Shown here: piece by piece, positions 32,610 to 40,827 of the stretch
Layout: each line of letters opens with the position of its first letter
Position numbering within the stretch: position 1 is the stretch's first letter
Source: Dactylosporangium sp040605635
GTDB lineage: Bacteria > Actinomycetota > Actinomycetes > Mycobacteriales > Micromonosporaceae
Assembly (NCBI RefSeq): GCF_040605635.1
Contig: NZ_JBEXDG010000007.1
Location: forward strand, 186,001 to 250,000
Length of the DNA: 64,000 nucleotides
Direction of reading: 5' to 3'
Program-made: the position numbers and the translations under genes
The notes under the pieces: generated by a model
Told to the model about the DNA's origin: nothing
What the model saw: the letters and a program-made list of their open reading frames with translations, nothing else
Database searches by the model: none

Positions 32610-33273
32610 GCCCGGCGAGTCCACCGCGAAGGGTGAGCAGACCCGGCGGCTGATCGTGGACACGGCGGTCAGGCTCTTCGGTGAGCAGGGCTACGACAAG
32701 ACCACGATGCGCGCGATCGCCGCGGCCGCCGGCGTGTCGGTCGGCAACGCCTACTACTACTTCCCGTCGAAGAACCACCTGGTCCAGGCGTTCTACACCA
32801 CGGTGCAGGACGCCCACGACGAGGCGTGCCGGCACGCGCTCGCGACACCGGGGCCGTTCGTCGACCGGCTGCGCGCCGCGCTGCTCACCGGCGTGGAGGC
32901 GATGGCCCCCTATCACGGGTTCGCCGGGTCGTTCTTCAAGACGGCCGCCGAGCCGGGCTCGCCGGTGAGCCCGTTCAGCGCCGACTCCGCGCCGACCCGG
33001 GAGCGGTCGGTGCGGATGTTCCGGTCCGTGGTCGACGGCGCCACCACGAAGATCGACCCGGAGCTGCGGGCGGAGCTGCCGGAGCTGCTGTGGCTCGCGC
33101 AGATGGGGATCACGCTGTACTGGGTGCACGACACCTCACCCGGTCAGACGAAGACGCGGCTGCTGGTCGAGCGGTCCACGCCGCTGATCGACCGGCTCGT
33201 CGGGATGTCCCGCTTCCGGGTGTTCCAGCCCGTCGTGCGGGAGGCGCTCAGCCTGTACCGGCTGCTGCGCTGA
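32575..33273 (+). CDS. TetR-family regulator
   Basis: 232 residues. The helix-turn-helix is TTMRAIAAAAGVSVGNAYYYFPSK, typical TetR; the C-terminal two thirds are helical with a Pro/Trp-rich end (LYWVHDTSPGQTKTR). It overlaps the DCC gene by 35 bp, so it is the third gene of the operon and probably autoregulates through the TTGAAC palindromes. Confidence 0.88.
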   Translation: MVRTVAAPATSEPGESTAKGEQTRRLIVDTAVRLFGEQGYDKTTMRAIAAAAGVSVGNAYYYFPSKNHLVQAFYTTVQDAHDEACRHALATPGPFVDRLRAALLTGVEAMAPYHGFAGSFFKTAAEPGSPVSPFSADSAPTRERSVRMFRSVVDGATTKIDPELRAELPELLWLAQMGITLYWVHDTSPGQTKTRLLVERSTPLIDRLVGMSRFRVFQPVVREALSLYRLLR

Positions 33274-33394
33274 GCTGACGCCGCACCGAGATCGCAGGTG
33301 TGGACGTTCACTCGTGCGGGTATTTCGAAGGTCCGTGACCCACCAGGTGTACGCCCAGTTCGAACGGGCGTTCGTAATGGATCGGTAACTGTTT

Positions 33395-33407
33395 GTTCAA
33401 CGTGAAC
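33395..33407. promoter_or_regulatory. inverted repeat upstream of egtA
   Basis: GTTCAACGTGAAC, arms of five around ACG, 40 bp before the egtA start; GTTCGAAC lies at about 33359. TAGCGT at 33433-33438, nine bases before the ATG, may be the -10 of a nearly leaderless transcript. Candidate control site of the ergothioneine operon. Confidence 0.4.
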
Positions 33408-33446
33408 ATTCGCCGACGGCCGGATCCTCGGGTAGCGTCGGCTCGC

Positions 33447-34640
33447 ATGGCGACCTTGCGTATCGACCGCACGGCCGCCGACCCCGATGCGGTGATCTGT
33501 GCGATTGAGCAGGCCGAGGGCTACATTGCATCGATCTGCTTCAAAACCGGACCACCGGAGACGGTCGGCGTCGAGCTCGAATACACCGTCCATGCCAGCG
33601 CGAATCCAGCGACCTATGTCGATCACGATCGGCTGTGTCAAGCGCTCGGCGACCACGCACCACCCACCCTGCGCGCCGGCTCGGCACATCTGCCGCTGCG
33701 GCGAGGGTCGGCCGTCACCCTCGAGCCGGGTGGCCAGGTGGAGCTTTCCACCCTCCCGCAACGGTCCCTGACGGACCTCCACGAGGCCGTCGGCGCGGAC
33801 CTGGCGGAGCTCACCGGGCGACTCGCCCACGTCGGGCTCGAGCTCGGCGGCACCGGCATCGACCCGCACCGCCCACCGCGGCGGATGCTCTCCACTCCCC
33901 GGTACGACGCGATGGCGGCCGCCTTCGCCCGGCGCAACGACGCCGGCCGGACCATGATGTGCAGCACCGCCGGCCTGCAGGTCTGCCTGGATGCGGGCCC
34001 GCCGTCGCGCTGGGCCGCGGTGCACGACCTGGGGCCGCCGCTGATCGCCCTGTTCGCCAACTCGCGGCGGCACGCGGGGCACGACACCGGATGGGCGTCC
34101 GCGCGGATGCGCACCTGGCTGGCGATGGACCCGTCCCGGACCCGGCAGGTGCCGCCCGGCCCCGACCCCGCCTCGCGGTGGGCCCGGTACGCCCTCGACG
34201 CGCAGCTGCTCTGCATCCGCCGCCCGGACGGGCCGTGGACCGTGCCGGCCGGGGTCACGTTCGCGGACTGGGTCGCGGGTGCCGTGGACGGCCCGCCGAC
34301 CTACGCCGACCTCGACTATCACCTGAGCACCCTGTTTCCGCCGGTACGGCCCCGCGGCTACCTCGAGGTGCGCTACCTCGACACCGTCGCGGGCCCCGAC
34401 TGGTTCGCGCCGGCGGCGATCCTCACCGCGCTGCTCGCCGACGAGCCGACCATCGACCGGGTGCGGGAGCTGTGCGAGCCCGTCGCCGGCCAGTGGGCCC
34501 TCGCGGCCCGCCTCGGCATGACCGACCCGGCGCTCGCCCGGGCCGCGACCGAGGTCCGGGACCTGGCGCTGTCGCGGCTCGACCTGCCCGCCGCACTCCT
34601 GCGGGACGTCATCGAAGGGAGCACCCGAAATGGGTCTTAG
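33447..34640 (+). CDS. egtA: ergothioneine pathway glutamate-cysteine ligase
   Basis: 397 residues. GVELEYTVHASANPATYVDHDRL is the ATP-grasp-like glutamate-cysteine ligase core, with GTGIDPHRPP and MMCSTAGLQVCLD typical of actinobacterial EgtA. Forms gamma-glutamylcysteine, the sulfur donor for EgtB. First gene of egtABCD; overlaps egtB by 11 bp. A longer in-frame start at 33393 would remove the promoter and is less likely. Confidence 0.92.
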   Translation: MATLRIDRTAADPDAVICAIEQAEGYIASICFKTGPPETVGVELEYTVHASANPATYVDHDRLCQALGDHAPPTLRAGSAHLPLRRGSAVTLEPGGQVELSTLPQRSLTDLHEAVGADLAELTGRLAHVGLELGGTGIDPHRPPRRMLSTPRYDAMAAAFARRNDAGRTMMCSTAGLQVCLDAGPPSRWAAVHDLGPPLIALFANSRRHAGHDTGWASARMRTWLAMDPSRTRQVPPGPDPASRWARYALDAQLLCIRRPDGPWTVPAGVTFADWVAGAVDGPPTYADLDYHLSTLFPPVRPRGYLEVRYLDTVAGPDWFAPAAILTALLADEPTIDRVRELCEPVAGQWALAARLGMTDPALARAATEVRDLALSRLDLPAALLRDVIEGSTRNGS

Positions 34641-35961
34641 AGAGCAGGTGGCCGCGGAGCTGGAGCGGACCCGCCGCCGTTCGGAGGTCCTCACCGACGC
34701 CGTCGACGAGACCGACCTGGTGCGGCAGCACTCGCCGCTGATGTCGCCGCTGGTCTGGGACCTGGCGCACATCGGCAACCAGGAGGAGCTGTGGCTGGTC
34801 CGTGACGTCGGCGGCCGCGAACCCGTCCGGCAGGACATCGACCACCTCTACGACGCGTTCAAGCACCCCCGGGCGGACCGGCCGCAGCTGCCGCTGCTCG
34901 GTCCCGCCGAGGCCCGCTCGTACGTGGCGACCGTGCGCGACAAGGTGCTCGACGTCCTCGACCGGCTGCCGTCGTCCTCGGTGGCCGCCGCGCCGGACGC
35001 GTCGCCCGCGGGTGCCCGGCGGCTCGTCCAGGACGGCTTCGCGTTCGGGATGATCGTGCAGCACGAGCAGCAGCACGACGAGACGATGCTGGCCACCCAT
35101 CAGCTGCGGGCCGGGCCGCCGGTGCTGTCCGCCGACCCGCCGCCCGCCGCGCGGGTCGCGGTCGGCGGTGAGGTGCTCGTCCCCGCCGGTGGGTTCGACA
35201 TGGGCACGTCGACCGAGCCGTGGGCCCTCGACAACGAGCGGCCCACGCACCGCGTCGAGCTCCCCGCGTACTGGATCGACGCCGCGCCCGTCACGAACGC
35301 GCAGTACGCCGAGTTCATCCGCGCGGGCGGCTACGACGACGAGCGCTGGTGGACGCCGGCGGGCCGGCAGCACCGCGTCACGGCCGGGCTGTCGGCGCCG
35401 CTGCACTGGACCCGCGACGGTGACGGCTTCACCGCCACCACCTTCGGCCGGACCGCGCCGATCGTGCCGGACGCTCCGGTCGTGCACGTCTGCTTCCACG
35501 AGGCGCAGGCGTACGCCGCATGGGCCGGGCGCCGGCTGCCGACGGAGGCGGAGTGGGAGAAGGCGGCGCGGCACGATCCCGCGTCGGGCCGTTCCCGCCG
35601 GTACCCCTGGGGCGACGAGGATCCGACGTCACGCCACGCCAACCTGGGGCAGCGGCACCTCGCGCCGGCACCCGTCGGCGCCTATCCGGACGGTGCGTCG
35701 CCGCTCGGCGTCCACCAGCTCATCGGCGACGTGTGGGAGTGGGTCGACAGCGGCTTCCTGCCCTACCCGGGTTTCAGCGCGTTCCCGTACCGCGAGTACT
35801 CCGAGGTGTTCTTCGGCGGCGACTACAGGATGCTGCGCGGCGGCTCGTTCGGCACCGACCGGGCCGCGTGCCGGGGCACGTTCCGCAACTGGGACCACCC
35901 GATCCGCCGCCAGATCTTCAGCGGCTTCCGCACCGCCCGCTCGTTCCCGGAGTCCGCGTAG
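34630..35961 (+). CDS. egtB: ergothioneine synthase EgtB (iron-dependent sulfoxide synthase)
   Basis: 443 residues. N-terminal DinB-like domain with iron ligands His47 (LAHIGNQEE), His145 and His149 (IVQHEQQHDE); C-terminal FGE-sulfatase domain from about 170 (PAGGFDMGT, LPTEAEWEKAA, GDVWEWVDS, LRGGSFGTD). Joins gamma-glutamylcysteine to hercynine with O2 to give the sulfoxide. Overlaps egtA and is followed by egtC with a one-base overlap (TAGTG). Confidence 0.95.
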   Translation: MGLREQVAAELERTRRRSEVLTDAVDETDLVRQHSPLMSPLVWDLAHIGNQEELWLVRDVGGREPVRQDIDHLYDAFKHPRADRPQLPLLGPAEARSYVATVRDKVLDVLDRLPSSSVAAAPDASPAGARRLVQDGFAFGMIVQHEQQHDETMLATHQLRAGPPVLSADPPPAARVAVGGEVLVPAGGFDMGTSTEPWALDNERPTHRVELPAYWIDAAPVTNAQYAEFIRAGGYDDERWWTPAGRQHRVTAGLSAPLHWTRDGDGFTATTFGRTAPIVPDAPVVHVCFHEAQAYAAWAGRRLPTEAEWEKAARHDPASGRSRRYPWGDEDPTSRHANLGQRHLAPAPVGAYPDGASPLGVHQLIGDVWEWVDSGFLPYPGFSAFPYREYSEVFFGGDYRMLRGGSFGTDRAACRGTFRNWDHPIRRQIFSGFRTARSFPESA

Positions 35962-36698
35962 TGTGCCGTCACCTGGCGTACGTCGGCCCGCCGGTCCCGC
36001 TGTCGCGCCTGCTGTTCGACGCGCCGCACGGCCTGTCCCACCAGTCGTGGGCGCCGCGCGACATGCGGGGTGGCGGCACCATCAACGCGGACGGCTTCGG
36101 GCTCGGCTGGTTCCCCGGCCCGGTGGTGTACCGGTCGGCCCGTCCACTGTGGACCGACCCGGCGCTGCCCTCGCTGGCGGGCGCCGTGTCGTCGGGCGCG
36201 GTCCTGGCCGCCGTGCGCTCCGCGACGGTCGGGATGCCGGTCACCGAGTCGGCGGCCGCGCCGTTCTCCGACGGGTCCTGGCTGTTCAGCCACAACGGGA
36301 AGATCGCCGGCTGGCCCGATACGGTCACCGCCCTCGCGTCCCGGTTGCCGGTCCGCGACCTGATCACCCTGGACGCGCCGACGGACAGCGCGCTGCTGTG
36401 GGCGCTGGTGCGGGCGCACCTTCGTACCGGCGGATCCGCGGCCTCCGCGCTGTCCTCGGTCGTCTCGTCGGTCGCCTCGGCGGCGCCCGGGTCGCGGCTC
36501 AACCTGCTGCTCACCGACGGCCGGTCGATCGCCGCCACCACGTACGGCCATGCGCTGTCCGTGTCCGCCGCCGCCGGCGCCGCCCTGGTCGCGTCCGAGC
36601 CGCTCGACGACGACCCGGGCTGGCGGTCCGTCCCCGACCATTCGCTGCTCGTCGCGGACCCGTCCGCGGTGCACATATCGGAAGGTGTTTTCTCGTGA
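35961..36698 (+). CDS. egtC: ergothioneine gamma-glutamyl amidohydrolase EgtC
   Basis: 245 residues, GTG start. Begins M-C-R-H-L-A-Y-V-G, giving an N-terminal catalytic Cys after Met removal, a class II glutamine-amidotransferase fold. FSHNGKIAGWP and DSALLWALV are typical EgtC motifs. Removes glutamate from the EgtB product. Its stop overlaps the egtD start (GTGA). Confidence 0.95.
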   Translation: MCRHLAYVGPPVPLSRLLFDAPHGLSHQSWAPRDMRGGGTINADGFGLGWFPGPVVYRSARPLWTDPALPSLAGAVSSGAVLAAVRSATVGMPVTESAAAPFSDGSWLFSHNGKIAGWPDTVTALASRLPVRDLITLDAPTDSALLWALVRAHLRTGGSAASALSSVVSSVASAAPGSRLNLLLTDGRSIAATTYGHALSVSAAAGAALVASEPLDDDPGWRSVPDHSLLVADPSAVHISEGVFS

Positions 36699-37672
36699 CC
36701 CTGCAGGATCCCGACCTCGACGTGTACCTGCTCGACACCGACCTCACCGCCGCCCTGCGCGCCGACGCCCGGGCGGGACTCACCGCCACCCCGAAGACCC
36801 TCCCGCCGAAGTACTTCTACGACGCCCGCGGCAGCGAACTGTTCGAGGAGATCACCCGCCTGCCCGAGTACTACCCGACCCGCGCCGAACGCGAGATCCT
36901 CACCGACCGCGCCGCGCAGATCGCCCGTGTCACCGGCGCGAAGACCCTGGTCGAGCTCGGCTCCGGCTCCTCGGAGAAGACCCGCCTGCTGCTGTCCGCG
37001 CTCCGCGACGCCGGGACGCTCGGCTCGTTCGCCCCGCTCGACGTCTCCGCGTCCGCCCTCCACGACGCCGTGGCCACCCTCCGCGACGAGTACCCGGACC
37101 TGCACGTCCGCGGCATCGTCGCCGACTTCGTCAACCACCTGGAGGCCCTGCCCGACAACGGCGACCGGCTGGTCGCCTTCCTCGGCGGCACGATCGGCAA
37201 CTTCACCCCCGCCGAACGCGCCCCCTTCCTCGCCGCGCTGCGCGCCCGCCTCTCCCCCGGCGAATGGTTCCTCCTCGGCGCCGACCTCGTGAAGTCCCCT
37301 TCCGTCCTCGTCCCCGCGTACGACGACACCGCCGGCGTCACCGCCGAGTTCAACCGCAACGTCCTGCACGTCCTCAACCGCACCCTCGACGCCGACTTCG
37401 ACGTCACCGCCTTCTCCCACGTCGCCCTCTGGGACCCGGCCAACGAATGGATCGAGATGCGCCTGCGCGCCACCGGCGCCCAACGCGTCCACATCGCCGC
37501 CCTGGACCTGACGGTCGACTTCACCGACGGCGAGGAACTGCGCACCGAGGTCTCCGCCAAGTTCCACCGGGACGGCCTGACCGCGGAGCTCTCATCGGCC
37601 GGCTTCGCCCTGCGCCACTGGTGGACCGACCGCGAGGGCAGATTCGCCCTGGCCCTGGCCGCCGCCGTCTGA
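36695..37672 (+). CDS. egtD: L-histidine N-alpha-methyltransferase EgtD
   Basis: 325 residues, GTG start with GGAAGG upstream. KYFYDARGSELFEEITRLPEYYPTRAE (seen as successive blocks) and VELGSGSSEKTRLLL form the SAM site; FLGGTIGNFTPAER and FNRNVLHVLNRTLDADFD are EgtD family markers. Trimethylates histidine to hercynine. Last gene of the operon; an egtE beta-lyase is not seen downstream. Its 3' 81 bp overlap a converging orphan gene. Confidence 0.96.
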   Translation: MTLQDPDLDVYLLDTDLTAALRADARAGLTATPKTLPPKYFYDARGSELFEEITRLPEYYPTRAEREILTDRAAQIARVTGAKTLVELGSGSSEKTRLLLSALRDAGTLGSFAPLDVSASALHDAVATLRDEYPDLHVRGIVADFVNHLEALPDNGDRLVAFLGGTIGNFTPAERAPFLAALRARLSPGEWFLLGADLVKSPSVLVPAYDDTAGVTAEFNRNVLHVLNRTLDADFDVTAFSHVALWDPANEWIEMRLRATGAQRVHIAALDLTVDFTDGEELRTEVSAKFHRDGLTAELSSAGFALRHWWTDREGRFALALAAAV

Positions 37673-38236
37673 CCGCTCCCGCCCTGCCCGCCACTGCTCC
37701 TCGGTGGACGTCCAGCCCGAGGCGAGCACGTGCCCGAACCGGGGTGACAACCCCGCCGCGTCGGAGTGGCTCTTCAAGAGGGGAACGAGGGTGCCGTACG
37801 TGGCGACCCCCAGCGCCCGCGACAACATCCGCAGCGTGCGGCGACCCGGATCCGTCACCGCGGTCTGACAACCGAGGAGCCGGACCGCCACCACGTTGTG
37901 GCGGTCCAGCACCCCCTCCGCGGCAAGCCCGGCGAAGAACCGCGCGACCCCACGGTCGAGCATGTCGATCGGCGTACGCCCGAGCCGCAACAACCGATGC
38001 CCCCGCGTCGAATGCCCGATCAGGTCCAGGTGCACCGGCCCCTCCGGCCACTCGGCCGACGTGAGCACGTCCCGCAGCTCACCGAGCGACGCAGCGTGAT
38101 GCAACACCCCGCACCGCACCATCCGACCGGCAAAGAACGCCTCAGCACAGTCCGGCGAGGCAACGTTCAACGACGCGACACCCGGCAACCCGGCGCTCAA
38201 CGCCCCTCCACTCCACGACGCGACCCTCGACAACAC
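37592..38236 (-). CDS. orphan with caspase-fold-like (DUF4347/CHAT-like) dyad pattern
   Basis: 214 residues. The middle shows hydrophobic strands each ending in a candidate catalytic residue: VHLDLIGHSTRGHRLLRLG with His and VVAVRLLGCQTAVTDPGRR with Cys, then RALGVATYGTL. This H-G ... G-C spacing and layout is as in DUF4347, CHAT and other clan CD peptidase-fold domains. The N-terminus (VASWSGG, VASLNVASPD) is low-complexity and continuous with the repeat DNA upstream, so the true start is uncertain. The C-terminus overlaps egtD antisense by 81 bp. Family assignment is by eye only. Confidence 0.6.
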   Translation of the reverse strand: MLSRVASWSGGALSAGLPGVASLNVASPDCAEAFFAGRMVRCGVLHHAASLGELRDVLTSAEWPEGPVHLDLIGHSTRGHRLLRLGRTPIDMLDRGVARFFAGLAAEGVLDRHNVVAVRLLGCQTAVTDPGRRTLRMLSRALGVATYGTLVPLLKSHSDAAGLSPRFGHVLASGWTSTEEQWRAGRERSDGGGQGQGESALAVGPPVAQGEAGR

Positions 38237-38277
38237 TCTGGCCGCCCGACGATGCCTCCACCGGCTCGCCGCTGCAG

Positions 38278-38610
38278 GCCCGCCGCTCCCGGCGCAGCGA
38301 TCAACGACTCACCACCGCAAAGCCCGGCCTTCAACAACGCGACGTCCGACAGCCCACCGCCGCAAGGCCCGCCGCTCCCGGCGCAGCGATCAACGACTCA
38401 CCACCGCAAAGCCCGGCCTTCAACAACGCGACGTCCGACAGCCCACCGCCGCAAGGCCCNNNNNNNNNNNNNNNNNNNNNNNNNNNNNNNNNNNNNNNNN
38501 NNNNNNNNNNNNNNNNNNNNNNNNNNNNNNNNNNNNNNNNNNNNNNNNNNNNNNNNNCCGCCGCTCCCGGCGCAGCGATCAACGACTCACCACTGCAAAG
38601 CCGACGCTCC
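38278..38610. repeat. 89-bp tandem repeat interrupted by assembly gap
   Basis: Two identical 89-bp units start at 38278 and 38367; a third begins at 38456 and runs into Ns; a partial diverged unit resumes at 38558. Weaker copies of pieces such as CACGACGCGAC occur from 38156 to about 38700. 89 is not a multiple of 3, so the units cannot all be read in one frame and are probably not protein-coding. The unit contains CTCCCGGCGCAGCGATCAAC. This and the low-complexity DNA up to 38775 form a 539-bp stretch without a supported gene. Confidence 0.9.
38460..38557. other. assembly gap (98 Ns)
   Basis: 98 undetermined bases. The spacing of the flanking repeat units across the gap (100 bp) is not a multiple of the 89-bp period, so the gap length is probably arbitrary and repeat units are missing. 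Confidence 0.98.
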
Positions 38611-38775
38611 ACGACGCGACGCTCCAGGGGCCACCCCTCAGCGACGACGCGGCGGCCGACGGCCCTTCAGTCCACGACGCCACGGTTGACGGCCCACCCG
38701 CCGGACGGGCGCCGCTCGACGACGCGGTGGCCGGCGACTCGATGGTCGTGGATCGGGTGGTCAGCGGCCCGGTGA

Positions 38776-39069
38776 TCAGTCGCCCAGCGCGTCGGGCCAC
38801 TTGATGGCCTGCAGCGCCCCGGCCCGGGCAGAGGTCGCCGGCGCCCGGTAGCGGGCCGGGTTGGCCAGCGCGCGGGACCCGGTCGATGTCGTCAGCGCAC
38901 GATGCCGGGCCGAGGTCGTCGGTGAGCCGCCGCCGGGCCTGGCCTGGCCGGTCGGCGATCCGGTGGTGCGGACGGGCGGCGCGGCCCGGGTGGGCCCCGC
39001 CCACGGCGGGATCTTCGGTCCGATCGCGCCGACGAGGACCGTCGTGCGTAACGGGCGGTGGGTCGTCAT
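38776..39069 (-). CDS. 97-residue orphan, coupled to the upstream gene
   Basis: Starts with an ATG overlapping the stop of the gene before it (ATGA). Rich in Arg, Pro, Thr and Ala (ALTTSTGSRALANPARYRAP), ending IKWPDALGD. No domain recognised. It ends just before the degenerate repeat region. Coupling is the main support. Confidence 0.45.
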   Translation of the reverse strand: MTTHRPLRTTVLVGAIGPKIPPWAGPTRAAPPVRTTGSPTGQARPGGGSPTTSARHRALTTSTGSRALANPARYRAPATSARAGALQAIKWPDALGD

Positions 39070-39749
39070 TCGATGCTCCTGTCAACTGTCGAAGAGGAAT
39101 GGACACGGCCGGCGATCAGGAACAGGGCGCCACGCGTGACGTCCCCGCCGACCTCGGTGAGGCTGTCCGGGCCCGCGTCGCAGTGCTCCGGGGAGGCGAG
39201 GTCCAGCCACATCGTGACCGGCGACGTCCCCGGATCGGTCGAGCGGCCCGGCGGATACACGGCGACCCGCGCGAGCGTGCCCCGCTGATCGAGGACGTCC
39301 GCGCAGTGTCCCGCGTACCGGTTGCCGGCTCTCGGGTCGGCGGTGTCCGGCCAGTACACGACCGACTGGCACTCATAAGGCTCACCCGCGAATCCGCCGG
39401 ACCCCGGCGACGGCCGCAGCGCGACCGGCAGCCGGTCGACGAAGTCCGCGGCCAGGTAGACGGCGCCGGTCAGCTGCAACTCTGGCCAGGCGGGCCCGAG
39501 CGTCGAGCCGCCGGTGTCGCCGTCCGGCCCGCTGAAGCAGTCGTCGACGTCGACGTCCGCCCAGCTGATCTCCTTCGCCGCGGCCGCCGACGGTGTCCGT
39601 GCCAGGTCCACGCTGATCAGCCTGGCCGGATCGAACTCGTGCTCGACGGGCTCGCCGGTCCAGAACGCGCAGCGGGTCACGCCGTCGATCCGTCCGAGGA
39701 ACGCCGGCGTGCCGACGAAGACGGTCCGCGCCCGGGGTGATGAGCTCAT
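39066..39749 (-). CDS. hypothetical protein
   Basis: 227 residues from the ATG after CTGACG repeats; longer in-frame starts reach back into the next gene. Acidic, with four Cys and Trp/Tyr-rich strands (CAFWTGEPVEHEFDPARLI, ECQSVVYWPDTADP, VTMWLDLASPEHCD), so likely a folded globular protein. No signal peptide or known family. Upstream, two copies of CGCTGACGT lie at about 39779-39800. Alone with the coupled small gene that follows. Confidence 0.7.
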   Translation of the reverse strand: MSSSPRARTVFVGTPAFLGRIDGVTRCAFWTGEPVEHEFDPARLISVDLARTPSAAAAKEISWADVDVDDCFSGPDGDTGGSTLGPAWPELQLTGAVYLAADFVDRLPVALRPSPGSGGFAGEPYECQSVVYWPDTADPRAGNRYAGHCADVLDQRGTLARVAVYPPGRSTDPGTSPVTMWLDLASPEHCDAGPDSLTEVGGDVTRGALFLIAGRVHSSSTVDRSIE

Positions 39750-39816
39750 GCCGGACAGGATGCGACGGTCCCCTGAAACGACGCTGACGTCGCGCTGACG
39801 TGCCCACACCCGCATC

Positions 39817-40827
39817 TCACCCGGCCGGCTGTCCCGCCGACGGTGCGGTGAACACCAGCCTGATCTCGCTGACCCGATACCCATCTCGCCGGAACGCCGC
39901 CGCCATCGGCGCGTTGCCCGTGTCCGTCGTCGCCGTGATCACCCGCGCTCCGTCCGCCGCGTGGATTCGCGTGATCTCGGCGAGGATGTCGCCGCCATAC
40001 CCGTGCCCGCGCATCTGCGGCACGACACCGAGATAGCCCACATTGCGGTGGTACGGCGTGGCCGACGGCACCGCCAGCCCCGCCACCTCCCCACCCGGCG
40101 TCTCGGCGATCCGCCACCACGACCGCTCCCCCGGGCACCCGAGACAGAACTCCATCTCGGCCCGTGCCGCGGCGTCGACCCCGTCCGCGGCCACGCTCCG
40201 CCGCGTCTGCGCGTCGAGGCTGCCGGCCGCGACCCGGCGGAACACGTCGAGAAACTCGTCGTCGCTCCCTTCCCTGAACACCAGACGACCGCCTGGCCCG
40301 CCGTCTGCCGCGTCAGCGCTCCCCGACCCGCCGGTGGCCGAGTCGGGTGGGACGGTCGAACCACGTGGAGCGGACGACCCGGGCGTCCACTCGAACCGCA
40401 GCCGCTCCACCTCGTCGGTCAGCCCCGCGGCGAACACCGCCTCCCGCCGCCACGCGACGGCGGCCACGGTCGCGGGGTGGTCGCGCCAGCCCTCGGCCAG
40501 CGACACGTTGAACTGCGGGGGCACCACCGCGCCGGACGCCGACATGCCCGCCCGGAGCAGCTGCGCCGCGAGCCCCGCACGGTCGGGCACCGACGGGTCG
40601 GTGCTCAGGCAGTCGAGGGCGACCGGAAGCGCGCTGCCGGACGGACCCCACCAGAGCGCCCGGGCGACGATCCGCCCGTCACGCTGGGCGATCCAGGTCC
40701 ATTCGGGCCGGTACATCCGTGCGGCAAGGTCGGCGTGGAAGCGCTCGGCGCCGATCCAGCCGATCGGCTCGTCGACGACGACGGCCGCGACCCGGTCGAT
40801 GTCGTCGGACGTCGCGGCCCGGATCAT
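39817..40827 (-). CDS. GNAT-family acetyltransferase, two-lobed
   Basis: 336 residues from an ATG overlapping the reductase stop. The C-terminal half is a GNAT domain with acetyl-CoA loop VVPQMRGHGYGGDIL (Q/R-x-x-G-x-G) and TDTGNAPMAAAFRRDGYRV. The N-terminal half is a degenerate second GNAT-like lobe, and a Gly/Ser/Ala linker (GGSGSADAADGGPGG) joins them. Part of a two-gene unit with a RibD-like reductase, divergent from a TetR gene. Confidence 0.85.
   Translation of the reverse strand: MIRAATSDDIDRVAAVVVDEPIGWIGAERFHADLAARMYRPEWTWIAQRDGRIVARALWWGPSGSALPVALDCLSTDPSVPDRAGLAAQLLRAGMSASGAVVPPQFNVSLAEGWRDHPATVAAVAWRREAVFAAGLTDEVERLRFEWTPGSSAPRGSTVPPDSATGGSGSADAADGGPGGRLVFREGSDDEFLDVFRRVAAGSLDAQTRRSVAADGVDAAARAEMEFCLGCPGERSWWRIAETPGGEVAGLAVPSATPYHRNVGYLGVVPQMRGHGYGGDILAEITRIHAADGARVITATTDTGNAPMAAAFRRDGYRVSEIRLVFTAPSAGQPAG

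Noticed and set aside
38278..38610. CRISPR-like array
   Set aside because: The units are 89-bp head-to-tail copies without unique spacers, and there are no cas genes.
38886..39740. 284-codon frame on the + strand
   Set aside because: It is antisense to a better protein-like frame (39066-39749, minus) and is Arg/Gly-rich with no motifs.
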